Assembly (NCBI RefSeq): GCF_007954625.1
Contig: NZ_CP042420.1
Coordinates: 248,001 to 312,000 of the forward strand
Direction of reading: 5' to 3'
Source of the DNA: Leuconostoc lactis
GTDB lineage: Bacteria; Bacillota; Bacilli; Lactobacillales; Lactobacillaceae
Length of the DNA: 64,000 nucleotides
Part shown: positions 1 through 8,379 of the stretch, piece after piece
Position numbering within the stretch: position 1 is the stretch's first letter
Layout: every line of letters starts with the position of its first letter
The notes under the pieces: generated by a model
Databases searched by the model: none
What the model was told of the DNA's origin: nothing
The model's input: only the letters and a program-made list of their open reading frames with translations
Made by a program: the position numbers and the translations under genes

Positions 1-767
1 TTGGTACGCGTAATTTCGGTCAATTCTTTAGGCGTCATATCAAGCGTTTCCGCTAATGAATCCAAGACATACTTCACGAAAGCAGGTTCGTTATCCTTAC
101 CTCGGAATGGGGTTGGCGCCAAATAAGGCGCATCTGTTTCAACAAGCAATCGTTCAAGCGGTACCGCTTTGGCCGCTTCGCGCACTTCTTCCGCTTTTTT
201 AAAGGTCACAACACCACTAAATGAGATATGCATCCCCAAGTCAACAAACGCCAAAGCTTGTTCAGGCGTGCCAGAAAAACTATGCATCACACCTTTTGTC
301 ACGCCGCTAGCCTTCAACATGGCATACACGTCATCAAACGCATCACGGTTGTGGATAATAACAGGTAAATCATACTTTTTTGCCAAGGCAAGGTGCGTTT
401 CAAATGCTTGCTTTTGGACATCGTGGGGTGCCGTTTCCCAATAATAGTCTAGGCCAGTTTCCCCAACACCAACCACCTTGTCTGCTTGCAATTGCGCTTC
501 AAGCGTTTGGGCTGCTGCTGCATCAAAATCAACCGTATCTTCCGGTTGGAAACCTAATACAGCATAAATATTATCATGGGCTTGTGCAATTTCTAAGGCA
601 CGCGCGTTGCCCACTGCATCATAACCCACAATGTTCATTTCCATGACCCGGAATTCGTTGGCGCGGCCAATATAAGCTGGCACATCGTGAAACAACTTAT
701 CGTCATTGAGATGCGTATGTGTATCGTAACTGTCAGCCGGCGTTTTGGTTAAATCATAAATTGCCAT
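1..767 (-). CDS. tatD: TatD family metal-dependent DNase (3' end outside window)
   Basis: This is the N-terminal 255 codons of a TatD-type hydrolase; the reading frame runs off the left edge. TatD enzymes are TIM-barrel metal hydrolases with 3'-5' DNase activity. Visible motifs in order are the N-terminal DTHTHL metal site (residues about 15-20), GETGLDYYW, IIHNRDA, HSFSGT and ETDAPYLAP, all typical of the family. The start is the ATG at 765-767. The nearest good Shine-Dalgarno is 40 bases upstream behind two hairpins (separate entry). The family's usual HCFSG motif is HSFSG here, one of many Cys losses in this window. Identification is secure; the physiological substrate is not known from sequence. 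Confidence 0.93.
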   Translation of the reverse strand, partial: MAIYDLTKTPADSYDTHTHLNDDKLFHDVPAYIGRANEFRVMEMNIVGYDAVGNARALEIAQAHDNIYAVLGFQPEDTVDFDAAAAQTLEAQLQADKVVGVGETGLDYYWETAPHDVQKQAFETHLALAKKYDLPVIIHNRDAFDDVYAMLKASGVTKGVMHSFSGTPEQALAFVDLGMHISFSGVVTFKKAEEVREAAKAVPLERLLVETDAPYLAPTPFRGKDNEPAFVKYVLDSLAETLDMTPKELTEITRT

Positions 768-811
768 TTTTTATTTGGACATCGTCCTGAAAGGATAACA
801 TCCTTTCCTCC
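768..811 (-). promoter_or_regulatory. tatD 5'UTR: SD separated from start by two hairpins
   Basis: On the minus strand a GGAGG (807-811) is directly followed by a perfect 7-bp hairpin (AAAGGAT/ATCCTTT, 790-806) and then a 4-bp hairpin (GGAC/GTCC, 777-787). Nine A/T-rich bases lead to the tatD ATG at 767. The linear SD-to-ATG distance is 39 nt. With both hairpins removed it is about 11 nt. The fold is visible in the sequence; a role in translation is inferred. Confidence 0.5.
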
Positions 812-854
812 ATTCTTTTGTCGTCTCGTCATCATGACCCAATAATTGTTTTTA

Positions 855-879
855 AGAAAAAAAGCCGCCAAGCGACTTT
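855..879 (-). terminator. Rho-independent terminator after nusB
   Basis: Read on the minus strand, a 7-bp stem AAGTCGC/GCGGCTT is followed by a run of T. It lies just downstream of the nusB stop and should end the yqhY-nusB transcript. Confidence 0.75.
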
Positions 880-886
880 TAACGAT

Positions 887-1303
887 CTAATCGACCTTGG
901 GTGTATCAGTTGGCGCAAAATGCTTTAACAGCCCGTTAACAAACTTACGGTCATCTTCGTCAGCAAATGTTTTAGCCAAAATTAACGCTTCATCAATCGC
1001 TACCTTATAGGGTACCAGTTGATTGTTTAATTCATAAATGGCCAAGCGCAAAATCACAAGATCAGCTTTATTAATGCGATTAATTGCCCAACCGGTAGCC
1101 AAATGTGCCGTAATATGCGCATCAAGATCGGCTTTTGAACCCAAGACACCGTTAACAAGGCGTGGTAAATAATCATCGTAGTCCTTACCATCTAAAACGA
1201 TCTCGTAAAGACTGTCAATGCTATTACTCGTAGGATCTTTTTCAAGGGCAAACAGCACCTGAAAAGCTGCTTGACGTGACTCATGTCGTGATAAATTCGC
1301 CAT
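887..1303 (-). CDS. nusB: Transcription antitermination protein NusB
   Basis: 138-residue all-helical NusB, which with NusE (S10) binds boxA RNA and supports processive rRNA transcription. The N-terminal RHESRQAAFQVLFALE and the central INRINKADLVILRLAIYEL are characteristic, as is the C-terminal NGLLKHFAP. Length is normal for the family. The start codon overlaps the stop codon of the upstream yqhY gene, so the two are cotranscribed and probably translationally coupled. This is the standard Firmicutes yqhY-nusB pair. The protein contains no cysteine. Confidence 0.96.
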   Translation of the reverse strand: MANLSRHESRQAAFQVLFALEKDPTSNSIDSLYEIVLDGKDYDDYLPRLVNGVLGSKADLDAHITAHLATGWAINRINKADLVILRLAIYELNNQLVPYKVAIDEALILAKTFADEDDRKFVNGLLKHFAPTDTPKVD

Positions 1304-1764
1304 TAATCGGCCACCTCAGTTGTTTCTGTTTCACCAAATAGATTATCTGGATCAAATTGATTGGATACTTTTTCTGGGACAATCCCACTCACGTGGACAT
1401 TCGTTTGCACAACGTTTAAGTCTGTCATTGATGTGATTTGAGATTGAATGGCATTTTGAATGTCAAGCGCAACCTTCGGCACAGCCACACCATATTGCAA
1501 AAACACATAGGCATCGATCATCAAACCGTCTTCAGTTTGTGTTAATTCAACACCCTTACCACGTGCATTTGAACCAAAGGCGTTCGTAAAGTGATCTGAC
1601 AACTTACCACGCATTGAATAAACACCTGGCACTTCTTGCGTTGCAATTTGTGCAATCACTTCAATGACTTCTGGCGTCACTTGTGTTGTCCCCGCAACAG
1701 TATGTTGCGTTGCTAAAATAATATTCTTTGTAGCTTGCTTGCTACGCTTAATTTCTCTGGCCAT
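1303..1764 (-). CDS. yqhY: Asp23/Gls24 family protein (YqhY)
   Basis: 153-residue Asp23/Gls24 (DUF322) protein. The family core TPEVIEVIAQIATQEVPGVYSM starts near residue 30. YqhY proteins sit next to accBC/nusB in Firmicutes and have been linked to control of acetyl-CoA carboxylase and envelope stress; that role is family knowledge. A GAGGA ribosome site precedes the ATG. It overlaps nusB at the stop/start. The C-terminal 20 residues are acidic and probably disordered. Function in this strain is inferred only from family and synteny. Confidence 0.9.
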   Translation of the reverse strand: MAREIKRSKQATKNIILATQHTVAGTTQVTPEVIEVIAQIATQEVPGVYSMRGKLSDHFTNAFGSNARGKGVELTQTEDGLMIDAYVFLQYGVAVPKVALDIQNAIQSQITSMTDLNVVQTNVHVSGIVPEKVSNQFDPDNLFGETETTEVAD

Positions 1765-1794
1765 GATGTCATCCTCGAAAATATTTTTTAAAAT

Positions 1795-1819
1795 AAAAAG
1801 TTCCCCTAGGGAACTTTTT
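1795..1819 (-). terminator. Terminator downstream of efp
   Basis: An 11-bp stem AAAAAGTTCCC/GGGAACTTTTT with a 3-nt loop and A/T tracts on both sides can terminate in either direction. It separates efp from the yqhY-nusB genes on the same strand. The 90 bases between it and the efp stop hold nothing I recognise. Confidence 0.75.
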
Positions 1820-1912
1820 ATCTGTGTTCCCTACAACACGCAGCCACTGGATAACATGACAACAATTGTGCCGTGTTAGCACCGTCAGCTTGTGTTAGTT
1901 CACACTTTGTAA

Positions 1913-2473
1913 TTAGGCACGGCCCTTATATGAACCGTCTTCAGTATTAACAATGATTGTTTCACCTTCGTTAATAAAGTCAGGCACAGTAATTGTTGCC
2001 CCAGTTTCAACTGTTGCTGGCTTACCTGAACCAGTTGCTGTCGCACCCTTGATGCCTGGTTGTGTTTCCGTCACCTTCAAAGCAACTGTTGATGGCAATT
2101 CAGCACCCAAAATTTCGTTACCAAACATTGTGATCTTAACTTCCATACCTTCAAGCAAGAACTTCAAAGCAGCTTCGATCTTGTCATCTGGCAAGTTAAT
2201 TTGTTCGTAAGTTTCAACATCCATGAAGACACGACCATTGTTTTCAGCAAACAAGTAAGACATTGGACGTGTTGTGATATCAGCTTGTTCGAACTTATCA
2301 CCAGGACGGAAAGTCACTTCGTTCACGGCACCTGTACGCAAGTTCTTCAACTTTGAGCGGACAAATGCGCCACCCTTTCCTGGCTTAACGTGTTGGAAAT
2401 CCAAAACGCGCCAAATTGAGTTTGAATACTCAATTGTCAAACCATTCTTTAAATCATTCATGCCAATTGCCAT
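1913..2473 (-). CDS. efp: Elongation factor P
   Basis: EF-P relieves ribosome stalling at polyproline stretches by entering the E site. The sequence has the three-domain layout: a KOW-like N-domain beginning [12 protein letters not shown], the PGKGGAFVR loop carrying the position that is post-translationally modified in many species (Lys of GKGG), and a C-terminal OB domain ending in [13 protein letters not shown] use the ATG at 2471-2473, because AGAGGA lies 8 nt upstream; a TTG two codons earlier would extend it to MIMAIG and is less likely. Length 186 is typical. No Cys. Confidence 0.96.
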   Translation of the reverse strand: MAIGMNDLKNGLTIEYSNSIWRVLDFQHVKPGKGGAFVRSKLKNLRTGAVNEVTFRPGDKFEQADITTRPMSYLFAENNGRVFMDVETYEQINLPDDKIEAALKFLLEGMEVKITMFGNEILGAELPSTVALKVTETQPGIKGATATGSGKPATVETGATITVPDFINEGETIIVNTEDGSYKGRA

Positions 2474-2502
2474 GATCAATATCCTCTTTTATAAATAATT
2501 TA

Positions 2503-2516
2503 GTTTATTATACCAG
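2503..2516 (-). promoter_or_regulatory. efp promoter (extended -10)
   Basis: Minus-strand TGGTATAAT (TATAAT at 2507-2512) is a strong extended -10 about 35 bases upstream of the efp start. No good -35 is seen at the usual distance. Confidence 0.6.
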
Positions 2517-2564
2517 AAAACCGTCTATGATGCAGTCTTCATACAAAACAAAATTTTACCACAA

Positions 2565-3035
2565 TTATCGTGATTCCTCAATGTTTTTCCCATTGAGTGC
2601 CGGTTTCATAATTAAATCATCAAATCGATGAATGTCTTTTAACAAGTCACGTGATTCTTCGAGACCAAATGCTTCAATCCACGCCTTACCACGAGCCCGT
2701 ACGCGCTTGGTAATTTCTGCCTCGATACGCTGCCCTTCTGGCGTTAAGGATAAGAGGATCCGCCGCCGATCTTTTTCATCTGGCGTTTGGACAACAAAAC
2801 CCAACGTCAAAATCGGCTTCAATTGGCGGCCAACGGCGCCTTTTGTCACATCACGTTCTGCGGCAATTTCTGTTAATGTCAGTGGCGTTTCGCTGCGCGC
2901 AATTGATGCCATAATCAACCACTGCTCAAAAGACAACCCGTATTCACGCATTGGCTGTGAGAGCATTGTTTCCATGTGTTTTAGCGATGACATGTAAACC
3001 CGAATAAAATCGGCTAACATTGTATATTCTGGCAT
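2565..3035 (-). CDS. MarR family transcriptional regulator
   Basis: 156-residue winged-helix protein of the MarR family. The recognition region LTLTEIAAERDVTKGAVGRQ (residues about 57-76) and the wing with DEKDRRRILLSLTPEG are diagnostic. These proteins are usually dimeric repressors that respond to small aromatic ligands or oxidants. There is no cysteine, so a Cys-based redox switch (OhrR type) is excluded. It lies 23 bases downstream of the LOG-family gene, with AAGGGAG in front of its ATG, so the two likely form an operon. Its target is not evident; no obvious palindrome was found in the shared promoter. Confidence 0.88.
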   Translation of the reverse strand: MPEYTMLADFIRVYMSSLKHMETMLSQPMREYGLSFEQWLIMASIARSETPLTLTEIAAERDVTKGAVGRQLKPILTLGFVVQTPDEKDRRRILLSLTPEGQRIEAEITKRVRARGKAWIEAFGLEESRDLLKDIHRFDDLIMKPALNGKNIEESR

Positions 3036-3058
3036 ATGATCTCCCTTGTTTCATACCT

Positions 3059-3604
3059 TTAAATGGTACCAAGATAGCGCAACGCATCGTCAACACTGTT
3101 GTATAACCGCACCGCCGCTAAATCCGTTGGTACAGCAAAATCAGCCGTCACACTATCTGCGATCCAATCCCACAAATGGTCATAGTAACCATTCACATTT
3201 AATAGTACGAGTGGTTTGTGATGTAAGCCAATTCTTGCCCAACTCAACACTTGCGCTAATTCTTCAAGTGTGCCAAATCCACCCGGTAAAACAATAAACG
3301 CATCAGCAAGTGACATCAGTAATTCTTTCCGTTCAGACATTGTCTCAACGGTTATCAACTGTGTAATGTCAGCAGCCGGTATCGTTTCTTCTGCTAAGTT
3401 ACGTGGCGACACACCAATAACTTGGCCGCCATGTGCCATCACGGCACGAGCCGTAACACCCATCAGGCCGTCTCGCCCACCTCCGTAAACGAGTGTGAGC
3501 TGTTGTTGGGCGAGTGCTTCTCCCAACGTCGCTGCAATTGTTGTAAATTCTGGATCTGCGCCAAGTTGCGATCCCATAAAAACTGTAATCGATTTGACTG
3601 ACAT
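3059..3604 (-). CDS. LOG family protein (TIGR00730, nucleotide 5'-monophosphate phosphoribohydrolase type)
   Basis: 181-residue Rossmann-like protein of the 'lysine decarboxylase-like' LOG family. Members cleave the N-glycosidic bond of (cytokinin) riboside 5'-monophosphates or related nucleotides. Two signature motifs are present: VYGGGRDGLMG (residues about 39-49) and LPGGFGTLEEL (about 106-116). The N-terminal VFMGS is also typical. A GGGGAA ribosome site precedes the ATG. It is first in a two-gene unit with the MarR regulator. Bacterial members are often annotated YvdD; the true substrate here is unknown. Confidence 0.88.
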   Translation of the reverse strand: MSVKSITVFMGSQLGADPEFTTIAATLGEALAQQQLTLVYGGGRDGLMGVTARAVMAHGGQVIGVSPRNLAEETIPAADITQLITVETMSERKELLMSLADAFIVLPGGFGTLEELAQVLSWARIGLHHKPLVLLNVNGYYDHLWDWIADSVTADFAVPTDLAAVRLYNSVDDALRYLGTI

Positions 3605-3623
3605 TTCTTTGTTCCCCTACATC

Positions 3624-3652
3624 AATTTAACAATGATAATGGGAATAATCAA
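3624..3652 (-). promoter_or_regulatory. Promoter for LOG-marR operon
   Basis: Minus-strand TTGATT (3647-3652), 17-nt spacer, TAAATT (3624-3629), about 20 bases from the LOG gene start. Confidence 0.55.
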
Positions 3653-3757
3653 GTAATAAGGCCGACAACATTCCCGTTTTCGCATGCTATGTGGTACACT
3701 ATAATATAGGTTTTCGTTCGTGACAAATTAAAAAATTAACGATATTTTGGAGGCATT

Positions 3758-3970
3758 ATGATTTACAAAGTTTATTACCAGGAACATCCTGAACGCAATC
3801 CCAAGCGTGAAACAACCCTTTCACTCTACTTGTCGGCAGAAAGCTTGCCACAAGCACGGGAAATTATTGAAGACAACACCAACTACAACGTTGAATTTAT
3901 CGAAGAACTTTCAGATAAGGCATTGACTTACGAAAAAGCTAACCCAAACTTCGAAATCACAACATTCTAA
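3758..3970 (+). CDS. rpoY: RNA polymerase epsilon subunit (RpoY)
   Basis: 70-residue protein beginning MIYKVYYQEHPERNPKRETT, the signature of the small Firmicutes RNA polymerase subunit epsilon (DUF1447, YkzG). In the family it binds the polymerase and resembles a phage inhibitor fold. The gene has a textbook GGAGG four bases before ATG and lies three bases upstream of rnjA, as in other Firmicutes. A TATAAT at 3700-3705 with a weak -35 could drive the pair. No alternative identity is plausible. Confidence 0.95.
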   Translation: MIYKVYYQEHPERNPKRETTLSLYLSAESLPQAREIIEDNTNYNVEFIEELSDKALTYEKANPNFEITTF

Positions 3971-3973
3971 ACT

Positions 3974-5656
3974 ATGACATATTCTGTAGATATTAAACCA
4001 AACGAAGTCGGCGTTTATGCGCTAGGCGGTTTAGGCGAGATCGGTAAGAATACGTATGGTATTGAGTATCAAGATGAAATCATCGTTGTTGACGCGGGTA
4101 TTAAGTTCCCCGAAGATGAACTACTTGGTATCGATTACGTTATTCCCGACTATACTTATTTAGTCGATAATATCGATCGCGTGAAAGCACTGGTTATCAC
4201 CCACGGACACGAAGACCATATCGGTGCAATCGCCTACTTTTTACAAGCTGTTAACGTCCCAGTTTACGCTGGTCCACTGGCAATGGCTTTAATTAAGAAC
4301 AAGCTCGAAGAAAAACAACTCCTCAACCGCGTCGAACTACACGAAATTACGGATGGGTCAGTCCTTGAATTTGATAAATTAAGTGTCGAATTCTTCCGGA
4401 CAACCCACTCAATTCCTGATGTATTCGGTGTTGCGGTGCACACACCAGTCGGGACAATTGTTGAAACCGGTGATTTCAAGTTCGATCTCACCCCAACAAC
4501 AAAGCAGCCACCTAACCTGTGGTCAATGGCCCGTCTTGGGGAAAAAGGCGTCTTACTCATGATGAGTGATTCAACCAACGCTGAACGTCCTGAATGGACG
4601 AAGTCAGAAGCTTGGGTTGCCAAATCCGTTAACCGTATTTTTGACAAAATTACGAAGGGTCGTATCATTTTTGCGACCTTCGCTTCAAATATGAACCGTG
4701 TCCGTATGGCAACTGATGCGGCAATTGCCCATGGGCGTAAGATTGCTGTCTTTGGTCGTTCAATGGAATCAGCTGTTAACAATGGTCGTGCTTTAGGGTA
4801 CTTAAACATTCCTGATGACATGCTGGTTGAGCAATCTGAGATTAAGCATATTCCTGATGAAGAACTGTTGATTTTATCAACCGGTTCACAAGGTGAACCT
4901 ATGGCCGCTTTGGCTCGCATTGCTGAAGGCACGCACAAGCAAATTCGCTTGAAGCCAAACGACAACGTTATTTTCTCATCATCCCCTATTCCGGGTAACA
5001 CCGCTTCGGTCAATGAAGTGATTAATAAGCTGGAAGAAGGCGGTGCCAATGTTATTTATGGTAAGGTCAACAACATTCATACTTCTGGTCACGGTGGCCA
5101 AGAAGAAGAAAAGTTGATGTTAGCCCTCATGAAGCCAAAGTTCTTCATGCCCGTGCACGGGGAATATCGCATGTTGAAAGTTCATGCCTCATTGGCACAC
5201 GAACTAGATATCCCCGAAGATCATACCTTTATTTTGGAAAACGGTGATGTCTTAGCGCTTGATGGTGAAAATGCCCGGATTGCGGGTCATTTTCCTGGCG
5301 AAGATACTTACATTGATGGTTCAGGTATCGGTGATATCGGATCAGTTGTCCTTCATGATCGCCAAAAGCTCTCACAAGATGGTTTGGTCGTGGTCACGGC
5401 TACTATCGATTTGAAGAAAAAAGAAATTCTTTCTGGCCCAGATATTTTGTCACGCGGCTTTGTTTACATGCGTGAGTCTGGTGATTTAATTAATGAAGGC
5501 CGTCGGATTATTTTTGGCACGATGCGTCGTGTGATGAATAACGCTAATGCAACTGAAGCTGATATTCGTCAAGCAGTCATTGATGACTTATCACGTTTCT
5601 TGTATCGTGAAACAGCACGTAAGCCAATGATTTTACCAATGTTGATTATGGTCTAA
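3974..5656 (+). CDS. rnjA: Ribonuclease J1
   Basis: 560-residue metallo-beta-lactamase/beta-CASP nuclease with endo- and 5'-exonuclease activity, central to mRNA decay in Firmicutes. Motifs: ALGGLGEIGKN near the N-terminus, the THGHEDHIGAI metal site (residues about 76-86), DFKFD, the SDSTNAERP segment, and the PVHGEYRML and GFVYMRE blocks of the C-terminal half. Start at ATG 3974 is set by the family N-terminus; there is no clear SD, and the 3-base gap from rpoY suggests translational coupling. No cysteine in the whole protein. A strong terminator follows. Confidence 0.97.
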   Translation: MTYSVDIKPNEVGVYALGGLGEIGKNTYGIEYQDEIIVVDAGIKFPEDELLGIDYVIPDYTYLVDNIDRVKALVITHGHEDHIGAIAYFLQAVNVPVYAGPLAMALIKNKLEEKQLLNRVELHEITDGSVLEFDKLSVEFFRTTHSIPDVFGVAVHTPVGTIVETGDFKFDLTPTTKQPPNLWSMARLGEKGVLLMMSDSTNAERPEWTKSEAWVAKSVNRIFDKITKGRIIFATFASNMNRVRMATDAAIAHGRKIAVFGRSMESAVNNGRALGYLNIPDDMLVEQSEIKHIPDEELLILSTGSQGEPMAALARIAEGTHKQIRLKPNDNVIFSSSPIPGNTASVNEVINKLEEGGANVIYGKVNNIHTSGHGGQEEEKLMLALMKPKFFMPVHGEYRMLKVHASLAHELDIPEDHTFILENGDVLALDGENARIAGHFPGEDTYIDGSGIGDIGSVVLHDRQKLSQDGLVVVTATIDLKKKEILSGPDILSRGFVYMRESGDLINEGRRIIFGTMRRVMNNANATEADIRQAVIDDLSRFLYRETARKPMILPMLIMV

Positions 5657-5660
5657 TGAC

Positions 5661-5687
5661 AAAAACACCCCCTGTGGGTGTTTTTTT
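5661..5687 (+). terminator. Terminator after rpoY-rnjA
   Basis: Stem AAAAACACCC/GGGTGTTTTT with a 5-nt loop and a T7 run, 5 bases after the rnjA stop. Confidence 0.9.
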
Positions 5688-5756
5688 GTTGCCTTGACGC
5701 AATAAATACCGAACATTATTTTCTTTTATTCAGAGGTCAACGTATAAAACTTGACA

Positions 5757-5786
5757 TTAACATTTTTAAACCGTGCCCAATATGCT
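5757..5786 (+). promoter_or_regulatory. Probable ppc promoter
   Basis: TTAACA (5757-5762), 18-nt spacer, TATGCT (5781-5786), about 35 bases before the ppc start. A TTGACA at 5751 is also present but is spaced 24 nt from the same -10. Confidence 0.5.
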
Positions 5787-5819
5787 AGAATAGTAGAAGT
5801 ACAATATGAAGGAGCCATC

Positions 5820-7337
5820 ATGACACAACGAAAAATCCCTACGATTATGGGTACGCAACACCCCGATAATGCGAATGCACCTTTCTGGGATGCATCCCAA
5901 CAACCTTTTATCAGCGCCTATCGCGAAATGAACGAAGCTTTTGAAAATTTCAGTGAATTAAATGTTGATGAATACATGTGGGATTGGGAAGGTAAGCACG
6001 CCGATGCTGCCGTCATTGATCGCCTATTTAGCACCGAATATGATTACTTTAAGAACCAACAAATTGGTCGTGATAAATTCTTAACATTCCGCTTCCCAAA
6101 TATCTGGGAAGAAAAAGGCTATAACTTGATGCAGGCAATGACTGCCATCTTAAGCTCAGAAGACTTCGCACATGATTTAGGCTTTGAACAACGGCCACTA
6201 TTTGAAGCCATTTTGCCAATGGCACAACGCGCTGATCAATTGCTGAAGATGCAGGTTTTGTTTGAAAAGCTAGCCAACTTTAAGTCAGTTGAGTTTACTC
6301 GTTCAGATAAAAATACCCCTTATATTGAAATTATTCCCCTATTTGAAGACTTCGATACCCAACTTCACGCACCAGAAATTTTGAAAGAATATCTCAAGTT
6401 GCATGAAGAACATTTTGGATTCCGACCAAAATATATGCGTGTGTTCCTTGCCGGATCTGATTCAGCGTTGACGGCTGGGTTCATGAGCTCAATTACGGGT
6501 AACAAGCTGGCAATTGCCCGCTTACATGAATTTGCCCGTGAAGAAAACATTGAAATTTATCCAATTTCTGGGACTGGCTCAGCAATTTTCCGTGGCGGTT
6601 TGTCACCACACCGTATTGACCGTTATGTCAAAGAATTCCCTGGTGTCCGTACAGCAACCGTTCAGTCTGCTTTCCGCTACGATTTCCCAATTGCTGATGT
6701 CCAACAAGCGATTGCTGAATTAAAAGAAAAGTTGCCGACGGCTGAACCATTACAGATTTCAGCCGCCGACCAAAAAGTCTTAGCCGAAGTGGCCGAAGAA
6801 TCAGCTGAATTCTATGCCCATACATTAGATCAACTGGTGCCTGATATGCAACCAATTTTCAAGGCCTTCCCTAAGCGTCGTGATCGCCGCCAACACGTTG
6901 GTGTCTTAGGCTACTCACGTTCTGTTGACGGTATCGAATTACCCCGTGCCATCAACTTTACCGGTGCCTTTTATTCAATCGGTGTGCCACCAGAATTCAT
7001 CGGCTTCGGTCGGGCCCTTGAAAACTTAAACGCTGATCATCTGTCAGCGTTTGTCCGGAATTACCCAAGTATGAAGGACGATTTCCGTGAACTCGCTCGC
7101 TTTGTTAATCTCGATGCGCTCGCAATCTTGAAGACACAAAGCCCCGCTTGGGCAGATGTTGAACGCGACATTATGATTGTCAAAGATATTTTTGATCTTG
7201 AGATTGGTCCTAAAACCCGTGAAGAACAACAACATGCAGAAATCGCTTTGCAAGTTGTTCAAATTAAAGAAGGGGCGCCAATTGCCATTACAGCTTTAAT
7301 TAACCGTATGGCGCAACTCCGCCACTTCTTAGGATAA
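5820..7337 (+). CDS. ppcA: Phosphoenolpyruvate carboxylase, archaeal type (PpcA)
   Basis: About 505-residue PEP carboxylase of the short archaeal type, not the ~900-residue bacterial type. It carboxylates PEP to oxaloacetate, feeding aspartate synthesis in bacteria with an incomplete TCA cycle. The N-terminus IPTIMGTQHPDNA, the VFLAGSDSAL motif, GTGSAIFRGGLSPH and RRDRRQHVGVLGYSR match the family catalytic blocks. I place the start at ATG 5820, because GAAGGAG lies 6 nt upstream; the frame stays open 23 codons further but that part overlaps the promoter. This form is known in Leuconostoc mesenteroides and Oenococcus, which supports the taxonomy. Monocistronic, with its own terminator. Confidence 0.94.
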   Translation: MTQRKIPTIMGTQHPDNANAPFWDASQQPFISAYREMNEAFENFSELNVDEYMWDWEGKHADAAVIDRLFSTEYDYFKNQQIGRDKFLTFRFPNIWEEKGYNLMQAMTAILSSEDFAHDLGFEQRPLFEAILPMAQRADQLLKMQVLFEKLANFKSVEFTRSDKNTPYIEIIPLFEDFDTQLHAPEILKEYLKLHEEHFGFRPKYMRVFLAGSDSALTAGFMSSITGNKLAIARLHEFAREENIEIYPISGTGSAIFRGGLSPHRIDRYVKEFPGVRTATVQSAFRYDFPIADVQQAIAELKEKLPTAEPLQISAADQKVLAEVAEESAEFYAHTLDQLVPDMQPIFKAFPKRRDRRQHVGVLGYSRSVDGIELPRAINFTGAFYSIGVPPEFIGFGRALENLNADHLSAFVRNYPSMKDDFRELARFVNLDALAILKTQSPAWADVERDIMIVKDIFDLEIGPKTREEQQHAEIALQVVQIKEGAPIAITALINRMAQLRHFLG

Positions 7338-7348
7338 TGACCACACAT

Positions 7349-7367
7349 AGCCCTTCAGGGCTTTTTT
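7349..7367 (+). terminator. Terminator after ppcA
   Basis: Stem AGCCC/GGGCT with a TTCA loop followed by T6. Confidence 0.85.
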
Positions 7368-7406
7368 GTTACAATAAAACTAGTTTTTATCGAAAGAATA
7401 ACTATC

Positions 7407-8336
7407 ATGCCAAACTTTTACGTGATTCACAATCCTCAGGCTGGTAACCAAGCACATGGCGATATTATCAGTCAAATTAAACAACTACGCCCCATCGCAC
7501 GCTGGTACGACACCCAATATGCTGGCCATGCGGTCAAATTGGCAAAAAACATTGCTAGCACGGTCACAGACCCTGAAGCGGTTGTTTTAGCAATCGGTGG
7601 TGATGGCACCCTAAACGAGGTGTTAAACGGCTTAATACAAGCCCAACGGCCACACCCCATCCCCTTAGCCTATATTCCGCTTGGGTCGGGTAATGACTTT
7701 GCCCGAGCAGCCCACTTAGGAACAGCCAGTGAGGCGCTGCACCATCTTAAACAGACAACCCAAGCACAGCAACTGAATGTTGGGCGCATGACAGATGACG
7801 GTCTTTATCACACAACGCGGTATTTCATTAACAATCTGGGGATTGGGTTTGATGCGTTAGTGGTCGATCACACCAACCAATCACCTTGGAAAAAACGGCT
7901 TAACCGTTTGGGCTTAGGAAAATTTAGTTACCTGGCTACAACTTTAGCCGCTTTTTTCCAACAACAAGCTTTCCAAATGACTGTCATGACTGGCGATCAG
8001 TATCAGCAATTTACCCAAGCTTTTCTGGTCACCATTACCAACCAGCCCTTTTTTGGTGGTGGGATTGCCCTACTCCCAACGGCTGACTTAACCCAAGAGC
8101 GGCTCGACCTCGTCATCGCCAAAAAAATGTCATTTTTCCAGTTTCTAAAATTATTTATGGCCTTAAAAAAGGATGGCAGCCATCTCGATAATTCAAACGT
8201 GACAACGATTCCACTCCAACATGGCACACAAATTTACGTCCGTGACATGCAACCTGGCCAAGTTGACGGTGAAACTTTGCAACCTAGTACTTTTGGCCTG
8301 ACCATTGATTATCAGTCCTATCCATTTTGGCTCTAA
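7407..8336 (+). CDS. Diacylglycerol/lipid kinase family protein (YegS/DgkB type)
   Basis: 309-residue soluble lipid kinase with the DAGK catalytic domain. Motifs: the N-terminal IHNPQAG, the nucleotide-binding IGGDGTLNEVLNGL (residues about 63-76), and PLGSGNDFAR (about 92-101). The C-terminal half has GIALLPTADLTQERLDLV and a PGQVDGE motif, as in DgkB/BmrU/YegS. DgkB in Gram-positives phosphorylates diacylglycerol back to phosphatidic acid; other members act on other lipids, so substrate is inferred. The SD (GAAAG) is weak. It is a single-gene unit bounded by terminators on both sides. Confidence 0.88.
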   Translation: MPNFYVIHNPQAGNQAHGDIISQIKQLRPIARWYDTQYAGHAVKLAKNIASTVTDPEAVVLAIGGDGTLNEVLNGLIQAQRPHPIPLAYIPLGSGNDFARAAHLGTASEALHHLKQTTQAQQLNVGRMTDDGLYHTTRYFINNLGIGFDALVVDHTNQSPWKKRLNRLGLGKFSYLATTLAAFFQQQAFQMTVMTGDQYQQFTQAFLVTITNQPFFGGGIALLPTADLTQERLDLVIAKKMSFFQFLKLFMALKKDGSHLDNSNVTTIPLQHGTQIYVRDMQPGQVDGETLQPSTFGLTIDYQSYPFWL

Positions 8337-8376
8337 AAAAGCGTTATCTCTATTAAAAATAGAGATAACGCTTTTT
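8337..8376. terminator. Bidirectional terminator between convergent genes
   Basis: A perfect 14-bp stem (GCGTTATCTCTATT and its complement, 8341-8371) flanked by A- and T-runs serves both the lipid kinase (+) and the ADP-ribosylglycohydrolase-like gene (-). Confidence 0.9.
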
Positions 8377-8379
8377 ATC

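Noticed and set aside
4264..5049. 261-codon open frame antisense to rnjA
   Set aside because: It lies fully inside the strongly supported RNase J1 gene, has no SD, and its protein is Ser/Arg-rich without domain features, typical of a shadow frame.
5751..5819. 23-codon N-terminal extension of PpcA
   Set aside because: It overlaps the promoter hexamers, and a good SD stands 6 bases before ATG 5820, where family similarity begins.
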